From Chionis minor (Eukaryota > Chordata > Aves > Charadriiformes > Chionididae), in the NCBI GenBank assembly GCA_013398295.1, contig VZSF01005614.1, forward strand, positions 44,106 to 108,105: DNA of 64,000 bases, read 5' to 3'. A program made the translations under genes and the position numbers. Positions within the stretch are counted from its first letter, which is position 1. Every line of letters starts with the position of its first letter. Under the pieces are notes generated by a model, which worked only from the letters and a program-made list of their open reading frames with translations, was not told where the DNA came from and did no database searches. Shown here piece by piece: positions 26,932 through 37,879 of this stretch.

Positions 26932-27870
26932 GCCCCGCCGGCGCCGCAGGGGCGGCCCAAGATGGTGGCGGGGAGAAAGGGCGGGTGCGGAGGGGGCAGA
27001 GCCGCCGCCATGGCGGCCGCCTGCGGGCCCGACGCCTCTTCTCCGCCCCGCACGCCGTGAGGGAGCTCTTCCCTGAGGGGGGGGGGAGCTGGGCCCGGCC
27101 CCTCACGAAGCCACCACACGCACCCCGGCTCCTGTCAGCCCGTGAGGCGCCACGCTCGGGCCCGCGGTGCTGCAGGAGACCCCCGAGCTCGTCCCCGTAG
27201 GGTTCATCCCCCGGCAGCCATGCCAGGGAGGCCGCCTCCAAGGGTTTACGGGAGCCTTTTCCCGCAGGTTTTTCCCCTCCGTGCTGTGGTGACGCCGGTT
27301 GGGGCAGCGGGGCAGTGGTGGGGCAGCGGGGGTCCCTGTCCCGCAGGGGAGCATCAGCGATGGCGACCTGGTGCTCCTCCCTGAGATCACAGGCAGCGGG
27401 TTCAAAGGCAGAACTGCCCCTTGGAAGGACTTCAGTCCAGAAATACCTTTTAATTTGTTCTTTCATTAACAATGATGGAAATGAATGCGGTAGAGCAAGG
27501 TAGGTGCTCCTAGCCTGAAAAAACTTGACCCAGCTATAAAATATGAGTAGCCTCGTTAGGCAAACACCGTCCCTGCTTGGGCCAAAAAGAGCTTCAGGTG
27601 AACACGATGCGAGCGGCCAGAAACGGGCACTGAAGAGGTTGTTGTAGAAGTTGCTGTAAAGTGCAGTTCCTCTGCCTGGGGGATCTTTTCCAGCCTGGGA
27701 GAGGTGGTCTCCTGGCGCAGGAGGACGGACCGTTCTCCCTTCAGCTCTCCTTCCCGGTCCTGTAACGCACTCCCGCGGACGCCTGTCAGCGTGGCATCTT
27801 GCAAAACGCCAGGCTGCAGGCGTGCATGCCTTTATTTCTTAGGGACTATCCAGCTGTTTGCAGAAACGGT

Positions 27871-27909
27871 GCACACACACACAAAAATATATATTATACA
27901 CACACACAC
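27871..27909. repeat. CA/TA microsatellite
   Basis: Two (CA)n tracts separated by an AT-rich spacer with AAATATATATTATA. Confidence 0.9.
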
Positions 27910-29256
27910 GTGGGAGAAGCACCTGGGTGTTTGCCAGCCTCTAGCTCAGTCATGGGTCACGTGCTGTCACCCTGCACATCCCTGCCCGTGAGGGGAAGGT
28001 GGCTTTAGAGGGATTTTGCAGCCCGTTTCCCTGGTGCAGGCAGCGCTGCCAGAGGAACAGCCCCCGCCTCTCCCCAGGTTATGGGAACAGCACAAGGCCT
28101 GCCACCCGCGTCGCTGCTCCTGCGGGATGCGTCCGGTCGCCAACAGTCACCAGGAGCAGATGTGTGAACAGCTTTCCGGACCGTATGTGATGTTCCTACA
28201 GCTGATCTGCACCGCTGTCAAAGTTGCCAGGCACTGAACTACCAAGGGATGCACCAGCACTGCTGAAAACCATCATTTGGTTGTGGGATCCCCTCCTTTT
28301 CCTGGGTGTCAGAGTACTACACTCTACTCCTGCCCCTTTGGTGTCTCGTCTCATCTTTCCTGCAGCATGTTTTTTTCTGTCTAGAGGCAGCAGACCAATG
28401 CCCTCTGCTTCTCTCCTCTCGCACGGAGGAGCCCACTCTCCTTCCCGACGTCAGCAAACTCCCACTCACACGACTCGGTGGGCAGCCAGGACATTAGTCT
28501 GGTGTGTTTGGCTTTTTCTTTCTACCTCGGTCTTCTTGCCAGGCCAGACAAGCACACGCGCGCACACACAAATGCAGGTAACTCTTCTAACTTGCTTCCT
28601 GCCCATACAGACCTCAATGTCCTCCATGGGAGAAGCTGCTGGTCAGCCAGATTTCCAGCGTGTACCCCTGGTTTGGGGTGCTGCTGTTCACGCGCAGCAC
28701 CACTCTGCAGCCCCGCGCTGCTTCACGCCCCACGTCAGCGAGGGAGGAAGCGGAGAGTGAACCGTCGTGAACCATCCGCTGTTGGTGCACAATAACGACA
28801 AGCACCCAAAGGCATTACTGTGGCCCTTCAGGAGATGGGGCAGTGTGGGATCTCCTCGCTTTCAGTGACTCATGCAGCCACCTACAGCCCCAGCCACCAG
28901 CAGGTGACTCAGACAGGCTTGTCCAGGTCAGCGTTATGCACACCTGCTGCTGTAATAAGCAGTTCTGCAAAGGTCTCTTGTGCATCTCCAAGGCAACAAT
29001 CCAAGGCCAAGGGAATAGATGGGCCAATTAAAGAAAAAAACTAATGCGACTTGTTGTGGAGATCAAAGGGCCAAAGTAAACAAATGAAAGGCAATTCTGC
29101 ATTCACTGCCAGGTGTGTACACTGCGGCCCCCACAGACTCGTGGCTTTTCCACCTGTGCCCAGCAGTGTGCTGAGGCCGACTACGGAGCTTTGCCAGTCT
29201 CATGGCTCAGGACTGCACTGGGGCTGGGCTTCTCTGCTCAGAGCTGGGCACGATCT

Positions 29257-29366
29257 GAATAGAATCATAGAATGGTTTAGGTTGGATGGGATCTTGCAGA
29301 TCATCGAGTTCCAACCCCCCTGCCATAGGCAGGGACACCTCCCACTAGACCAGGTTGCCCAAGGCA
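29257..29366 (-). mobile_element. CR1 LINE 3' fragment
   Basis: It starts with AGAATCATAGAATGG, the complement of the CR1 3' terminal repeat, and continues with GTTCCAACCCCCCTGCCATA and CAGGGACACCTCCCACTAGA. The element is on the minus strand with its 3' end at the left. It is 5'-truncated, as is usual for avian CR1; similarity stops after GGTTGCCCAAGGC. Confidence 0.93.
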
Positions 29367-31366
29367 ACCAATAGTGAAAGGATGTAGCCTGTCCCTTGCC
29401 ACCAAGGGGAAGAGTGTGGCTCCACTACATCCTGGTCCATGGGGACACCATCAGACCTTGGCGTAAGGTGATGAGTTCCTGTGCTGCTTTTCCAAAGACC
29501 TGCACCATCTTTCACCTGCCGGCGCATAAATCAAAACAACTGGTGTAAGATGAGAGCTGGTGGGATTAGACCCACAACAGACTGCGAGGGAGGAGTGTCA
29601 ACAGCGAGAAGAGATTTGGGCAGAGACTGATGAACAGGTTTCACTTGGATGAAGTTCAATGCGCAGCTCTATGCAGGATCCATTCTGAGGGACTGCTCGC
29701 CCACTCTGATTTTTGACCTGTTCCAGGGAGCTGAGCAAATGATCCCCTGGACAAGAGAGTCAAACTCTCTTGCAGCAGGAAGAGTCCTGCTTCCTCTTCC
29801 CAGGATTAATTATAAGTGAGAGCAGAAACCCTGCTGCGTGCTTCGTCCTTCCAATAATGAAGAATCCTGTCAAACAGAAAATAACCATTCCAGAGGGCTT
29901 ACAACCCTAGCGCAGAATTTGCATCTACAGAAGTGTCTTGTGGTCTAAAGCTTCCTAGAAATAATATAATTACTATTATATTCTGCAGCCTGCACAAAAA
30001 TTTGCTCTGAATCTATAAACCCCTGACCATTGGCTTGCACCACGCAGGGTGATGTACAGCGGAGCAAACTGAAGGCCAAATGCTCTTGTGCCATTTTGGT
30101 GTCGCTTTGCTCAGCTGCATACGGCAGCCTGCAGCGCAAGACAGGGCCATGCTGCCCTCGTGGTCATTCACAAAACTCCACAATCCCTTTGGAAAAAAGC
30201 AAAACAATCCTGCTCTTTTCCCCATCCAAAGGCCATTCAGCACACACAAAGAATGCATTTACCTTACCGGGTCAGGTCATGGTCCTTCTAGTTTTCCGTC
30301 TTTCTCAGACAGCAGCCAACAGCAGCTGCTACAGAAGAAACATGCAGTGGACAGTTGTGGAGTAACCTGTCCACGGGAGAATATACTTTCTAATCCCATG
30401 AGGTAGGAGCTGGTTTATGCCCTGAAGCGTGAAAATCCATTTCAAATTCAGTTGTGTCTAAATCAAGAATGCCTCATGCCTGCTCTGGCTTCATTAGCTC
30501 ATCTGAGACAGCTACAGGGAAATTCAAGCCTGCAACTAAGTGAACAGGGCCTTAGGACCCAAAACCCAGTCAGCAAGAACATCAATAAAGTTGAGCTGTC
30601 ATACATGAGAGGTGGGAGAGAAGACATGAATAGCTCTGGCAGTTCTCTGTGATCCCATGCAGGGTGCTGTGTTATCCAAATATAAGGAAATGCTTTGAAA
30701 GCTACGCCTCAAACAGAACAAAGGGACATTGGGTCTCGAGTATAAAAGTGGGTTTTTCCCCCCTCCCCTCTTATTTAAGACCTAATATGAATAGAGATGT
30801 TTTCATATTTTTGAGAAGAACAAAGAGGTGTTCTGATGAGAGAGGAAGCTGGAGCCTCTTTAAGCTGAAAGAGAACATGAGGTACTGGGAACAGGAAAAG
30901 GGTATGGAAACCCAGGAATCTTGGCCTTTACTCCAAAGTGGGTTATATGTGATCAGGGAAAGCAAAGACTGCAACACTACACTCACCAGCCCCACTAACT
31001 CATGGCATGGTCCTCTCTGTGCATCTGCTTTCAGTATCTGGTGTCTCGCAATGCAGTTATGACAGCTCTGCTTTCACAGTCGGTTTGTAGCCTCTTTGGG
31101 TTTTTTTCCGCCCCCCCAGCATTTGTTGAATAACTGACCAGTTCACAGGGTATCGAATCCATCTCTGGCCTTGAGATTGCTGAGCCGTTACATGTACAAA
31201 GGTTTACTTTACAGGTGGGGGTGAAAAAAAATGTGCTTTGGTTAAGACAAACCCAGTCCCACTCTCCACCGAATCTCACTATTGAGGCAGGACAAAGCCA
31301 CCAACTCCAGTTCCTTCCTACTGCAGAGGAGACTGGGTGCCCCCAGCTGCAGTCTTATTTGCTATT

Positions 31367-31390
31367 CCCCCCCCCCCCCCTTTTTTTTTT
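31367..31390. repeat. C14-T10 homopolymer junction
   Basis: Fourteen C followed directly by ten T. The complementary strand is A10-G14. Confidence 0.95.
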
Positions 31391-33459
31391 GTCCCTCCCC
31401 TAATTTCCCAGATGAAAGCAGATTCGAGTAGTTAGTTATTGCTCCCTGTAGCTGCTGGATCAGGTAGAGGCTGTTCCTTTTCTTTATTCATTTGTGGCCC
31501 GTGGGAGTCACAGGCTCTGTATAAAAACGAGATGCCATTGAAGCGTTTCTGTTTGCCAGACTATTGTTTGTCCTTTTAAAGTCTGCAGACCCACACCATT
31601 CTTCATGAGCAAATGCTGGCTGCCTGAAGGACAAACCAAAATGACTATTTAAGGCACTAAAAAAGGAAATCATTTAAAACAGAGCTGATTAAAAGGAAGA
31701 AACTATTCTTCCAATGAGAAGTGAATTGCTTTCAGCTGGCTTTAGCTCTGAGCTTTGCCTGCAATAAGAACCAAATACCAGTTGCCTGATACTGCAAGTA
31801 TTTTGGAGGCACTTCATCAGCCATGACTTCAGTTTTTCCTTGTGTGTAACTGCAAACCAAAACTACTGCTTCTGCTCATCTGGATTTGGTGATTTTCCCT
31901 TTGGCTGTGCTGTTCAGAAACTAACAAGGCTGTCCTTAGGGCAGCTTTTAAAGCCCAAACCCTTTCTTACCACCTCCGCTTGGAAGCCCTCACAGAGCCT
32001 TGGTTGCCCAAATAGCAAGAGGTTCAAGAAAAATTCAAGCAGCACCGTGTCTCTTTCTCACAACGTGAGTTTGTGTTCTTCAAAAGACTCTGAAGATTGT
32101 CGGTGACATGCTGAGTTTTCAGCACGCTCAGAAAGGAGGAGCAAATGGGGAGATGGAGAGGCAAGTACTAAAGTTTTGCCAGAAGAAGACCTGTTTTGTC
32201 AAGGCAACACATGCTCCCAGAACACGGAGAAAAACCCTGCTAGGAGCATCTGCTTTTCTAGTTAGCACCTGTTTGCTCTGTCAGAGCTCCCTTTTTCAAA
32301 GAGGTTAGGAAAAAATAAATAAAATCAAGATAAATAAGGGAATCCCTTTATTGAACATAGGCTCCTAGAAGGCACAAAACACAAGGAATATTTCTGAGGA
32401 AGGCAACGCATGCCTGTGTTAGCTCAGCCTGACTTCTATGACGATTCATAGCAGATCACTGGATTCCGCAAATACGTATCAGTCTTATTTTACTCTAAAT
32501 CCGAAGATCAGCAATTATCCTAAACAACACTAGAACCAAACCTCTGCAGAGCCGATCTGGATATTTTAGCAACCAACCCCACTCTCTTTCAAAAGTGCCA
32601 TTTCATTCACTCTAGTATGTCCAGTCATGAAAACTGTAGCCTCCTTTGAGGACAAACTCAGCCGAATATTTGAGGCTGGAGTTGGCCACAAGACCTGCAC
32701 TGGCAAAGAGGGGGAAACCTCCCTATAATGGAAAACAAGGGTAGGTGAATCCCTATTTTCCCTAAATTTATTGAAGGTGTTTTAAGATACTTTAAAAGTG
32801 ATTGGTTTTGTAATGCCTAATATTTAGTCCAGATTTAAAGTAACACATAATTTTGTTTCCTACCTTGGAACCGTCCTAATGACTACAGATGTGATAGGAA
32901 TGTAAGTTCACGGACATGTTTGGGTCCAGGGTTCCAACCTTCAATCACAACCATCCGATCCCTCCACTCCGTGCATTGCGACGCAGCTGTTGTTTCGCAG
33001 TTCAAAAATATCTCGCCTCACCCTGCCAAAGGAGACCGTCAGCTGCTTCTGAGTGCGCTGAAGCTGATGAGAATAAGTGATTTTGGTAGAATTGCAACCC
33101 CTGCTTGTAAGCAAGCAGACTCTCGCTGTCCCTGGCAAGCCTGGCTTTGAGCTGCGACGGGATGATAACAGCCTGGCTAGAGCGTGAATCCCGCACCCGT
33201 GCAGGGACAGAAAGGGTAACTTGGAATTAATAGAGGCTGCAGGATTCAATTCCAGAGCCACCAAGCAAAAGCCATTGCTTGGAACATCTCCAGAGTTGCA
33301 GCATTCCCTTTTTCTCGGAGAATTTATGAAATAATGCTACGCTTTAGCGAGAGGTTTTTCTCATGACTAGATTTGTCCCATCTGTCTCATGAGATCACAC
33401 AAAGTCCCTTTTGAGTTCAGTCTCTTCTTTAATTATTAACACAATTCCTAAATATTTCA

Positions 33460-33965
33460 GTGGGCGCTAACTATCCCTGCTCAGGAAAACGCAGCCTCAG
33501 CCCAAAAACGAAGGCCCCTCGTTCCCGATGCCCCGCTCGGGAGTCCCTCGGGAATTGCCGCAAGGTGCGGCGTGTCGCTTCCCACGGGGCTTTCACTTGG
33601 CGTGGGGGCACAGGGCAGGGGACACGGCTCCCCACGGGAATGACACGGCCACGGGGGGTAACACGGCCTGGGGGGGTGCTCCGGGAGCTGCTCCGGGCCG
33701 CCCTCCCGGGGCCAGGAATGGGGGGACCGGCGACATCCTCCCGCGTCCCCACTAGAGGGAGCGACAAATCCAGCCCTGGGAGCCGGCGGCGGGCGGGCTG
33801 CGGTGCCTGGGAGCTCCCGGAGCAGCATCCCACGGGAAGGGAGCCAGCCCTGTGCCTCTTCCCGGGAGCGAGAGGTCTGCCTTGGGGGGCGGGAGTGGGG
33901 GGCAACAGCTCAGCTTCCCTGCTGCCCGGTGGTCCCGCACCTACCGAGGCATCGAGTAGCCGCTC
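33460..33965. promoter_or_regulatory. orphan CpG-rich block
   Basis: An abrupt rise in GC and CpG content within ordinary intergenic DNA, with many CG dinucleotides and a CTCF-type motif at 33749-33762. No recognisable first exon is attached. Long open frames on both strands here are explained by high GC (few stop codons). It may be an enhancer, an insulator or the promoter of a noncoding RNA. Confidence 0.55.
33749..33762 (+). promoter_or_regulatory. CTCF-type motif
   Basis: CCACTAGAGGGAGC matches the CTCF core CCASYAGRKGGCRS except for A in place of the usual C at one position. It sits inside the orphan CpG block. Confidence 0.55.
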
Positions 33966-34013
33966 CACCACGTGAGAGCGGGTTTTTACCTTCACCAGCT
34001 GCGGGGTCAAGAT

Positions 34014-34148
34014 GTGGGGGGACACGGGGGGAGAGGAGGTGATGGGGGAGAGAAAGCTGGAGGGGATGGTGAAAGAGGGGGAGAGCCCTGGGAGTGAAAT
34101 GAGGAAGGAGAAGGGGATGAAAGAGCAACAGGGAGAGAAGGGAAGGGA
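34014..34148. repeat. G/A-rich homopurine tract
   Basis: About 135 bases on the plus strand are almost all G and A, with several runs of four to six G. It is capable of triplex or G-quadruplex formation. No tandem unit is evident. Confidence 0.75.
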
Positions 34149-35387
34149 CCACACCGATGAAATAAATCCATGTTGGCAAAAAGTTCTCTTTTCTAACCAC
34201 GTGGTCTCACAATGGGAGGTACAGTGGGATGGAAACAGCCACATCCATGATGGGGAGCCCAAGTGCCTGGGGACAGGGAGCAGGGTCAAGGTGCTGGGGC
34301 AGCCCAGGGGACAGGTCAGCCTTCCCTGGCTCCAGTCCCTGTCCCCAGCTGTGGTCCCCACCAAGGGCAGGGAGGGACAAGTCTGCACACTGGGCTCGGC
34401 AGGAGAGCAAGGCCAAGGATGGGGGAGAGGGAGGAGAATAAACCATGGATGGAGCCAGCAGGGCTCTGGGAGCTTCCCATGAGCTGCAGGGCCGGAGAGG
34501 ACACAGCCTACCTGGGGGGAGATGGGGAGGTTGTAGGAGTTTGGGGCACTGCTCCTAGGGCCAGGAGATTTACACGGGTGAGAGCGAAGCCTCCACCTCC
34601 CCAGTGGGGTGTGGCAGAGCAGGTTCCCAGCAGGAATGGCTGTGGCACGTGGGAGTCTGTGAGCAGGGAAGGAAGAACCAGAGACAGGGAAGGAATCAGT
34701 GCTATAGCCAGCGCTGCCCCAGGCCTGGAGGGCAGCTTCCGCTTTGCTATTTAAAACCTGCCCAGGGAGTGCTAACGAACCTGGCTAGCTAATGAGCACC
34801 AGCCCTGGTAAACACAGCCTGGCTCATCCTCACACCAAACCACCTTAGGGCTTTGCTGAGCCCCCTGGGGCCAGGGTTGTTTGTATGATGTGGGGGGGAT
34901 GTGGGTGTGCTACAGCCCACCCAGGGCAGGAGGGGACCTGGGCAGCTCTGCTCTGTGTGCCCCAGGGCTGGCAGTGATCCCAGCGCTCAGGGACCCCTGG
35001 AACACTGCCTGCAGCTTGTGTGCTCCCCCGAGAATAGCCCAAATCCACATTGCATCATCACCAGAGTTTTGCTGGATGTGCCATTCTTTCCCCCCGGGTC
35101 CCAGACGTACCTGGAGGGTCTCCGACAGACCTGTGGCTCCTCTGCTTCACGCTCGGGAAGAGGGGAAGAAGCATGGGCAAAGGGAAAGGCTGTGACCAAA
35201 GAAGTTGTTTAGCAGTGGCAGATGGAAACCCGGTGGCTGGCAGACCCCACCCTGCCCAAATCGATGCGGGGGCCGGGCGCCACCAGGGTCTGCAGCAGCC
35301 TGGGGACACCCAGTGTGTCCCAGTCTGGGGAAGGGGCAGGAGGCAGTTCTGATGCCCAACTCATCTGCTCTGCAGCTTGGACCAGGG

Positions 35388-35435
35388 CTGAAATTTAGTA
35401 CAAGAAAAGTAAAGAAAACTGAAATTTAGTACAAG
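35388..35435. repeat. 17-bp direct repeat, two copies 31 bp apart
   Basis: CTGAAATTTAGTACAAG occurs at 35388-35404 and again at 35419-35435, separated by an A-rich 14-bp spacer. Confidence 0.95.
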
Positions 35436-37364
35436 TACAGAGGGCCTGGGACCAGGGTGCGATGAGGCTAATTTCAGGAGCACCAGGAGCCGCTCCTGTG
35501 CTGGCGGGAGGTGCAGGGGACTCAGGGTCTCTCCAGGCCCCTCCACAAGCCTCACACCACTTCTGCCCAGCCCCATGGGTGGTGACGGGGTGCAGGGGCC
35601 AGGGGGACAGAGCCCCTGACCTTGCCCGGGGTGTGCATCTCGCTTTGGAGGAGGGACCGGCGATGCCAGGGCTGGCAGGAGCTGTGGTGGGAGCACAGCC
35701 AGGGGGTTATTAATAACCTGCTGAGTCAGGGGGGGCTCTTGGGTTTCAGGATCACAAGACACAGACGCCGAGTGGCTCAGATGGATCCCCCCTGCTCCTA
35801 CTTTTTACATTGACAGGGACAACTGCTGAGCTGGGGTGGGGGCTGCAGCCAGAGCTGGGTGCCTTTGTGCCTCGCAGGACAGCCTGGCCAGGTCACTGCA
35901 CTCAGCAGGGACATAGGGCGAGGACTGGAGCTGCGAGGTGCCCAAAATATGAGAACTGCCCTAAAGGAACTAAGTAAGGAGGGCTGGGGCAGAGACACAC
36001 AGCATTGATCAGCTCTGTCAAGATCTAACAGCTATACCAGCCCTGTTCCCTGTCAGCATAATGAAATCACATCGTGGGGAGACAAAATGAGTACTGTGAG
36101 CTTCGCTGTCAGTCCTGCTTCCCTGCAGGATCCTCTCTGCAACCCCAAAAAGGCTGTGAGTGGGGCTGGTGGCCTGCTGCTACCCAAAGGGACGGAGGCA
36201 AGGACCTCGTGAGACGCGGGGAGAATTAGGAGGATCCTGCAGACACACACATATCACAGGGTCTAATTATGAGAGTTTTGCAAGGTTTGAAAAGCCTCAG
36301 GGGATGGGTCAGCTCTAGCTAGCACGGGACTGGATCAGACCTCCCAGAAAGCGCGTTGTCCCATCCTGACTGCCACAGGGCCACCTCTGTTTCCATTGAA
36401 GCCCTTGGCATCATCACACAGACAGGCTGAAGTCTGCTCTGGGATGACGATTCCTTATGCATGGCTACAGAAAAGTAGTCAGTGATGTGGAACATTAACT
36501 TTCAGAGGCAGCAGCCCGCGGTAGCAGTGTGCATTGCCAACGTACAGTTTCTCTAGCAACTACCGGGCAAGAGCGGCTGGCGCGGCAAGAGCCACCCCCG
36601 CGTCTGAGCCCAGCCCTCAGTGGTGCTGCCAGGGCAGGGGAGGCGCAGCGACCCCTCGCACACACGTGAGCACCCATCGCTCGCTGCTCTCCCTGCTGGG
36701 ATCCGCACCACACCTAGAGCTCTTTGGGGCCACACAACCCACCGGCATGGGGTTGCCCCGCTCTGGTTTTTCCTGGCCCCTCTCCCCTTTCCCCCATCCT
36801 ACCCCCTGGGTGCGCTGGGACGCAGTTGCCTGTCGGGAGGGAGAGCACCCCTGCTTTTGCTGGCAGCGTGCTCCCTCCAGGCTGGCACCCGGCACCACCA
36901 TCTATTTTTCCACCCAGGACAGTACCAAAATAAGCCTGTCTCACCCCTCCTCAGCAGCTGTTACAGACATCACCCCGGCCACGCCGGTTTTCCCTGGCCC
37001 CTCTGCTGTCACAGCGCTCAAACCCCGGCGTCCGCGATTGCTTTTGCTGTAGCTGCCACTTGCAGTGGCTGAAATAAGTGAAGCTCCGCTTGACTTCCGT
37101 GTCCCCCGAGAGGGCTCATTTCGTTGTATCAGGTTCTGTGAGCAGCCGAGCCCCGTTCATTTCAATTAGCCCGATAGCTCTCAAATCCTCTTTACCTTTG
37201 TGGATGTGTTAGCATCTTGCTGCTTCCCATACCAAGTCCAGATTAAAGGGCGAGCGAGGAATATGTGCCATGCGATATCACACGCTGACCGTTAACCCTC
37301 GCTGCACCCCTTGCGAGGCTGACCCGCAGCCGTATTATTTCCCGCAATGAGTAAACTGGGACGC

Positions 37365-37876
37365 AGATAAAGCCGTATCGAAGGGACACGGCGTACCTCC
37401 CAGAGCAGGGAGCAGCCTGTGGCGTTAACCCACAGATTAGCGAGAAACCCAGTCTATGCCTTTTGGTTTTAAACAAACACTTTACGTTTTAGGTGATGCA
37501 TCTTTTAGCAGATAAAAGACAGAAAAGCCCAGAAAGGCGGCAGTCCCACAAGTCTGCTTTTTGACTAGGTGCTGCCTCCCACAGGGACCTGTCCTTAGGT
37601 CCACGTACCTCACTTGGATTTTAACAATCATTTACCATCGCAACACATTCCAGCACTTAAATAAGCTCCTTGAGAGGGAGAGATAAGGTATCAGCTTTCC
37701 GGTTCATCTTGCCAGTCTGTCTGCAGCAGATAAGCATGTTGGGCAGCAGGAAAAAGGTTATCTAGAAAGGAAGCTGAGCAACGGTGGCTGTTATTGCAGG
37801 AGGCTTTGAAAAAAAGTAACCCCACCAGGAATCCCACAACCCATACAAGCCCTTCCCGGCGGGACATGATTGATAG
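37365..37876. promoter_or_regulatory. cluster of GATA motifs (candidate enhancer)
   Basis: WGATAR matches lie at 37365-37370, 37510-37515, 37681-37686, 37729-37734, 37758-37763 (reverse) and 37871-37876. That is six in about 510 bp against roughly one expected by chance. The flanking DNA also has unusually many isolated CpGs for a non-island. No gene is attached; the function is inferred. Confidence 0.35.
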
Positions 37877-37879
37877 TTG

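Larger units (their letters stand above)
26645..27450 (-). promoter_or_regulatory. PRRC2B: CpG-island promoter of PRRC2B
   Basis: Dense CpG and GC boxes. YY1-type motifs are CAAGATGGTGGCG (26957-26969) and GCCGCCATGGCGGC around 27003-27016. A (TCC)n run lies at 26843-26868 and a CTCF-type motif at 26918-26931. It is the only CpG island upstream of the first coding exon on the minus strand, so it should hold the PRRC2B transcription start. CpG-island promoters are often bidirectional, and an antisense transcript to the right is possible. The exact start cannot be placed from sequence alone. Confidence 0.8.
27451..33459. other. intergenic DNA right of the PRRC2B promoter
   Basis: It contains a CA/TA microsatellite (27871-27909), a CR1 fragment (29257-29366) and a C14-T10 tract (31367-31390). 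No exon with coding signature or RNA gene was recognised on either strand. It could host a long noncoding transcript antisense to the promoter, but the sequence gives no proof. Confidence 0.6.
33966..37360. other. intergenic DNA with homopurine tract
   Basis: It includes a 135-base nearly pure purine stretch (34014-34148) and a spaced 17-bp direct duplication (35388-35435). GC is moderately high. No exon or RNA gene is recognised. Confidence 0.55.

Noticed and set aside
26708..27472. 254-codon minus-strand frame and overlapping plus-strand frames in the CpG island
   Set aside because: Composition-driven frames in promoter DNA with no domain; the region is better explained as the PRRC2B promoter and noncoding exon 1.
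29675..29684. AGGATCCATT on the plus strand, the same as the snoRNA target core
   Set aside because: No C or D boxes or terminal stem nearby; a chance 10-mer.
33471..34388. 305-codon open frame on the minus strand
   Set aside because: It lies in very GC-rich DNA where stops are rare, overlaps equally long frames on the plus strand, shows no recognisable domain, and is low-complexity Pro/Ser/Arg-rich.
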